From positions 21,828,847 to 21,892,846 of the forward strand of contig CM057230.1 in assembly GCA_029891385.1 (NCBI GenBank): a stretch of DNA of 64,000 nucleotides, read 5' to 3'. The notes below the pieces were generated by a model that was given only the letters and a program-made list of their open reading frames with translations, had not been told where the DNA came from and searched no databases. The position numbers and the translations under genes were made by a program. The stretch is from Erythroxylum novogranatense (taxonomy: Eukaryota; Streptophyta; Magnoliopsida; Malpighiales; Erythroxylaceae). This document shows positions 60,891-64,000 of this stretch, piece by piece (position 1 is the first letter of the stretch; each line of letters opens with the position of its first letter).

Positions 60891-63056
60891 ATGCTGCCAA
60901 GCTTTGATCCTAATGACAATGAAGCTGGCTTCAAGCTTTTGGAAGACCTGACCATTAATGCACGTCAAATTCAAGAACAGGTATTGGAGGAGATACTTAA
61001 GAAAAATGCATACACACAATATCTCATGGCCTTCCTTAATGGTCACTCTGATAAGGAGAACTTCAAGAACAGAGTCCCTATTGTAAACTACGAAGATATC
61101 AAGCCCTTCATCGAACGAATTGCCGATGGAGAACCTTCCACCATCATTTGTGCGCATCCCATTACTGAACTTCTCACAAGGCACGATTTGCATAGTTGCT
61201 CCTACGTAGAATCAGTTTATTTTCGTCTGTGGATTATGCGTGTAGATTATTCACAACTTCATTGATTTGATACTGTACACAGCTCCGGGACTTCGGGAGG
61301 CCGACCAAAGATGATGCCTTCAACTGCTCAGGACTTGGACAGGAAAACATTCTTCTACAACCTTCTCGTACCTGTGATAAATAAGTAGCTCCACTCACTC
61401 TGATTAGTTCTTAACTCCTAACTAGTTGTATAGAATGAATGTAACAGTGAAAACTAAGGTGAAAAAAACGAATTTGTAAATCTTATTTCAGGTACTTCTA
61501 TGGTTTGGACCAGGGGAAAGCAATGCAGCTGTTGTTCGTCAAACCTGAACTTAGCACCCCCTCAGGGTTGAAGGCAAGACCCGTCTTAACGAGCTATTTT
61601 AAGAGCGGCCATTTCACACATCGGCCTTTCAATCGGTATAATGTCTACACAAGTCCTGATGAGATCATCTTGTGTCCTGACAGCAAGCAGAGTATGTACT
61701 GTCATTTACTCTGTGGTTTGTTACAGCGTGATGAGGTTTTAAGGGCTGGTGCAATTTTCGCTTCTGCTTTCCTGCGGGCCATCAAATTCCTAGAGGAATA
61801 CTGGAGAGAATTATGTTCAAATATAAAAGAAGGTAGAATTAGTGATTGGATTACAGACCTTGGTTGTAGAAATGCTGTCTCCTCGATTCTGACTGGTCCA
61901 AATGCTGAATTGGCCAATTTGATTGAGCATGAATGTAGCAGCACATCATGGGAAGGGATAATCAAAAAGCTTTGGCCTAAAACAAAGTACATTGACGTTG
62001 TTATTACAGGTTCTATGGCACAGTATATCCCGATGCTTGAATTCTACTGTGGTGGGATCCTCTGGTCTCCGTCATGTATGGCTCTTCTGAATGTTTCATT
62101 GGTATCAATTTTACGCCACTTTGCAAGCCTTCTGATGTCTCTTACACCATCGTCCCAAACATGGCCTACTTCGAGTTTCTACCTGTCTCCAAGGACCATA
62201 GAGAGTTACAAGATATCCAGGGGACTGACGTTTCTGATCAGAATTGTGGGGATGAAGAAGATGAGAAGAGAAGCATGGAAACTGTTGATCTTGCTGATGT
62301 AAAACTTGGGTACTACTATGAACTTGTCGTCACAACTTTTACAGGTAAATATTTGTTCTGCCGAGAATCTGCTAGTTGTTTGAGCCATGTTTATGCATCA
62401 GGAACAAGGATTTCGTAGCCTGATATCCGTTCGCTGTGAATGGTTTCTCTCTTCATTTAACATTTTCAATATTTTTATTTTTAGGCCTTTACAGATACAG
62501 GGTTGGGGACATTCTCATGGCGACTGGCTTCTACAACAATGCCCCACAGTTTCGGTTTGTGCAAAGACGAAATGTTGTTCTAAGTATTGATACTGACAAA
62601 ACCAGTGAAGAAGATCTCTTGAAGGCAGTGACACTAGCAAAGAACCTGCTTGAGCCCCTAGGCTTCCTGTTGGTTGAGTACACCAGCTTTGCTGACACTT
62701 CCTTAATCCCAGGCCACTATGTCCTATTCTGGGAACTCATTAGGAAGGGTAGGAATGGTGTAACAAAGCTTGATCCAGTTATAATGGAGAAATGTTGCTT
62801 CACAATAGAGGAATCTTTGGATTCAGTTTACAGGAGGTGTAGGAAGAAGGACAAATCTATTGGACCACTGGAGATGAGGGTTGTTGAACATGGAACGTTT
62901 GATGCTCTCATGGACTTATGTGTCTCCCATGGATCTTCTGTCAACCAATACAAGACACCGAGGTGCATTCAATCTGAGAAAGCCCTAAAGCTATTGGATT
63001 CCAGGGTGGTGGGAAGATTTTTCAGTCAGAAAACACCATTTTGGGAGGGCATTTGA
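60891..63056 (+). CDS. GH3.17-like acyl-acid amido synthetase, frameshifted in exon 3
   Basis: GH3 enzymes adenylate a carboxylate (here most likely indole-3-acetic acid) and join it to an amino acid, lowering active auxin in the cytosol. Exons: 60891-61180, 61283-61384, 61492-62344, 62485-63056. The N-terminus MLPSFDPNDNEAGFKLLEDL is of the GH3.17 type. ATP-binding motifs are present: SSGTSGGRP (across the exon 1/2 junction), YGSSECF near 62075 and YRYRVGD near 62492. Intron 1 starts GC, the others GT. Exon 3 lacks one base in the CC at 62059-62060 (before YGSSE), confirmed by phase: exons 1-3 total 1245 bp but the exon 4 junction needs 1246. As written the product stops at 62302 after 400 aa, without the C-terminal domain; an intact frame would give 605 aa. 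The clean frame elsewhere suggests a recent mutation or a sequence error. Confidence 0.93.
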
Positions 63057-64000
63057 AAATTATGGATAGCTAATAAAATTACAGCTATCATATTTAACCT
63101 ATTGGCGTGCAGCTTGCAAGGAGAATTTTCCATAGTATTTTGTTTTACAGTTCAATGTTTTTTTTCAATGTTTTCGTGTGTGTAATGTGCATCTTTATAT
63201 GAAAGCAAGTCGATAATTTTAGACTACTATCTTCTTCCTTTTGAGACTTTTCTGAGTGCCAATATGAAGGAATTAGTCAGTCACAACTATATAAGACAAA
63301 AGTTGATTAACACTTGTCATAATTATGACAGACTAGTAAGCCATGGGTCAAACCCATCAACATGTAGGAATCTGATTAGTTATGACGATATTGATCTACC
63401 GAGTGATCAAGTTCAGAAGATGATCGGCTGAGATCAGTTCTGAAAGTATCATTCAGGGCATTGTCATTTTCAAGTATATCCAATAGGCACCGCGGAACTG
63501 ATTCTTACTGCATAATTAACAGTGTCTGGATAGGCTCTCATAAGATTAAAGAGATGAACATTTAATGGAAGAAGATACAGAGAAATAAGATTTCTTTTCA
63601 TGAGTTTTCATCAGTTGAGAAGAACTGATGACCAGAGCAAAGATTGAGAAGTGATAGCTGTAAACGCTACTTCAAGCAAAGAATTATAGGGGTGTAGATG
63701 CATTTGCAGTGGGATATGTGTTTGATAAATTCTGGAGAATGAGAATACGTAGTAACCTGTAAATTATGTACGTAGGATGAGTCATAAAACAGGGTCGACA
63801 ATTGAGGTGATCGAGAGTTGAAGTCCTGACTACATTCACAGCTCGAACCAGCCGCCCATCCTTCACACCTGTGTTTTTTATTATTTACTTAATTTGTTAT
63901 CAAAAGCAATAGGTAGAGAGGCAAGAGGCCAAGATGTAGCCACGGATACTAATAGTGGAAGTTAGGAGGAGATCCATTAACCCAAAAACATAAACAACAA
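63057..64000. other. GH3 3' UTR and downstream sequence
   Basis: AATAAA lies at 63072-63077, 16 bp after the stop, which may be too close to serve as the only poly-A signal. The rest shows no gene. Confidence 0.5.

Overview
This is AT-rich nuclear DNA from a flowering plant, probably a eudicot. It contains spliced plant genes (a Nudix hydrolase, ribosomal protein eS27 and a GH3 auxin-conjugating enzyme), plant-type LTR retrotransposons with initiator-Met-tRNA primer sites, L1-type LINE remnants and a plant hAT transposase relic. The species cannot be named from what is visible. Most of the window is nested transposon sequence; the cellular genes lie at about 34.5-37.8 kb, 49.1-50.6 kb and 60.9-63.1 kb.

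1-34.4 kb: retrotransposon cluster. A degenerate Copia element (family A) fills 1-11,772. An inverted, 5'-truncated copy (copy B, about 12,151-24,710) follows tail to tail, and a solo LTR of the same family lies at 32,866-34,405. Younger insertions break them up: a long solo LTR (1,350-5,021) in copy A; a young, internally deleted SIRE-like Copia element (13,281-18,104) and a Ty3/gypsy-type solo LTR (21,504-24,246) in copy B. A complete but decayed Copia element lies at 25,531-32,184. Target-site duplications support several of these boundaries.

34.5-37.8 kb: a five-exon Nudix hydrolase gene on the minus strand, assembled here from conserved protein blocks and splice sites; all junctions keep phase and give 175 aa. 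40.0-46.2 kb: a minus-strand hAT transposase pseudogene split by a 2.1-kb solo LTR, plus a minisatellite and a GC-rich leader-like segment. 47.0-48.7 kb: a LINE fragment and a coding-like relic with a perfect 51-bp tandem duplication. 49.1-49.6 kb: four-exon eS27 with telo-box and site II motifs upstream. 50.4-50.6 kb: a small secreted cysteine-rich protein with two identically spaced four-Cys blocks. 51.7-53.0 kb: a LINE ORF2 relic. 53.1-58.1 kb: a fairly recent Copia element with a 5-bp duplication but a frameshifted polyprotein.

60.9-63.1 kb: a four-exon GH3.17-like acyl-amido synthetase. It has an apparent GC-AG first intron and a one-base deletion just before the YGSSE motif, so the gene as written is truncated.

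The most notable features are the array of AAGTCGACTT palindromes in the SIRE-like element, spaced close to whole helical turns; the GH3 frameshift and GC-AG intron; the symmetric cysteine-rich secreted peptide; and the large inverted pair of family A elements.
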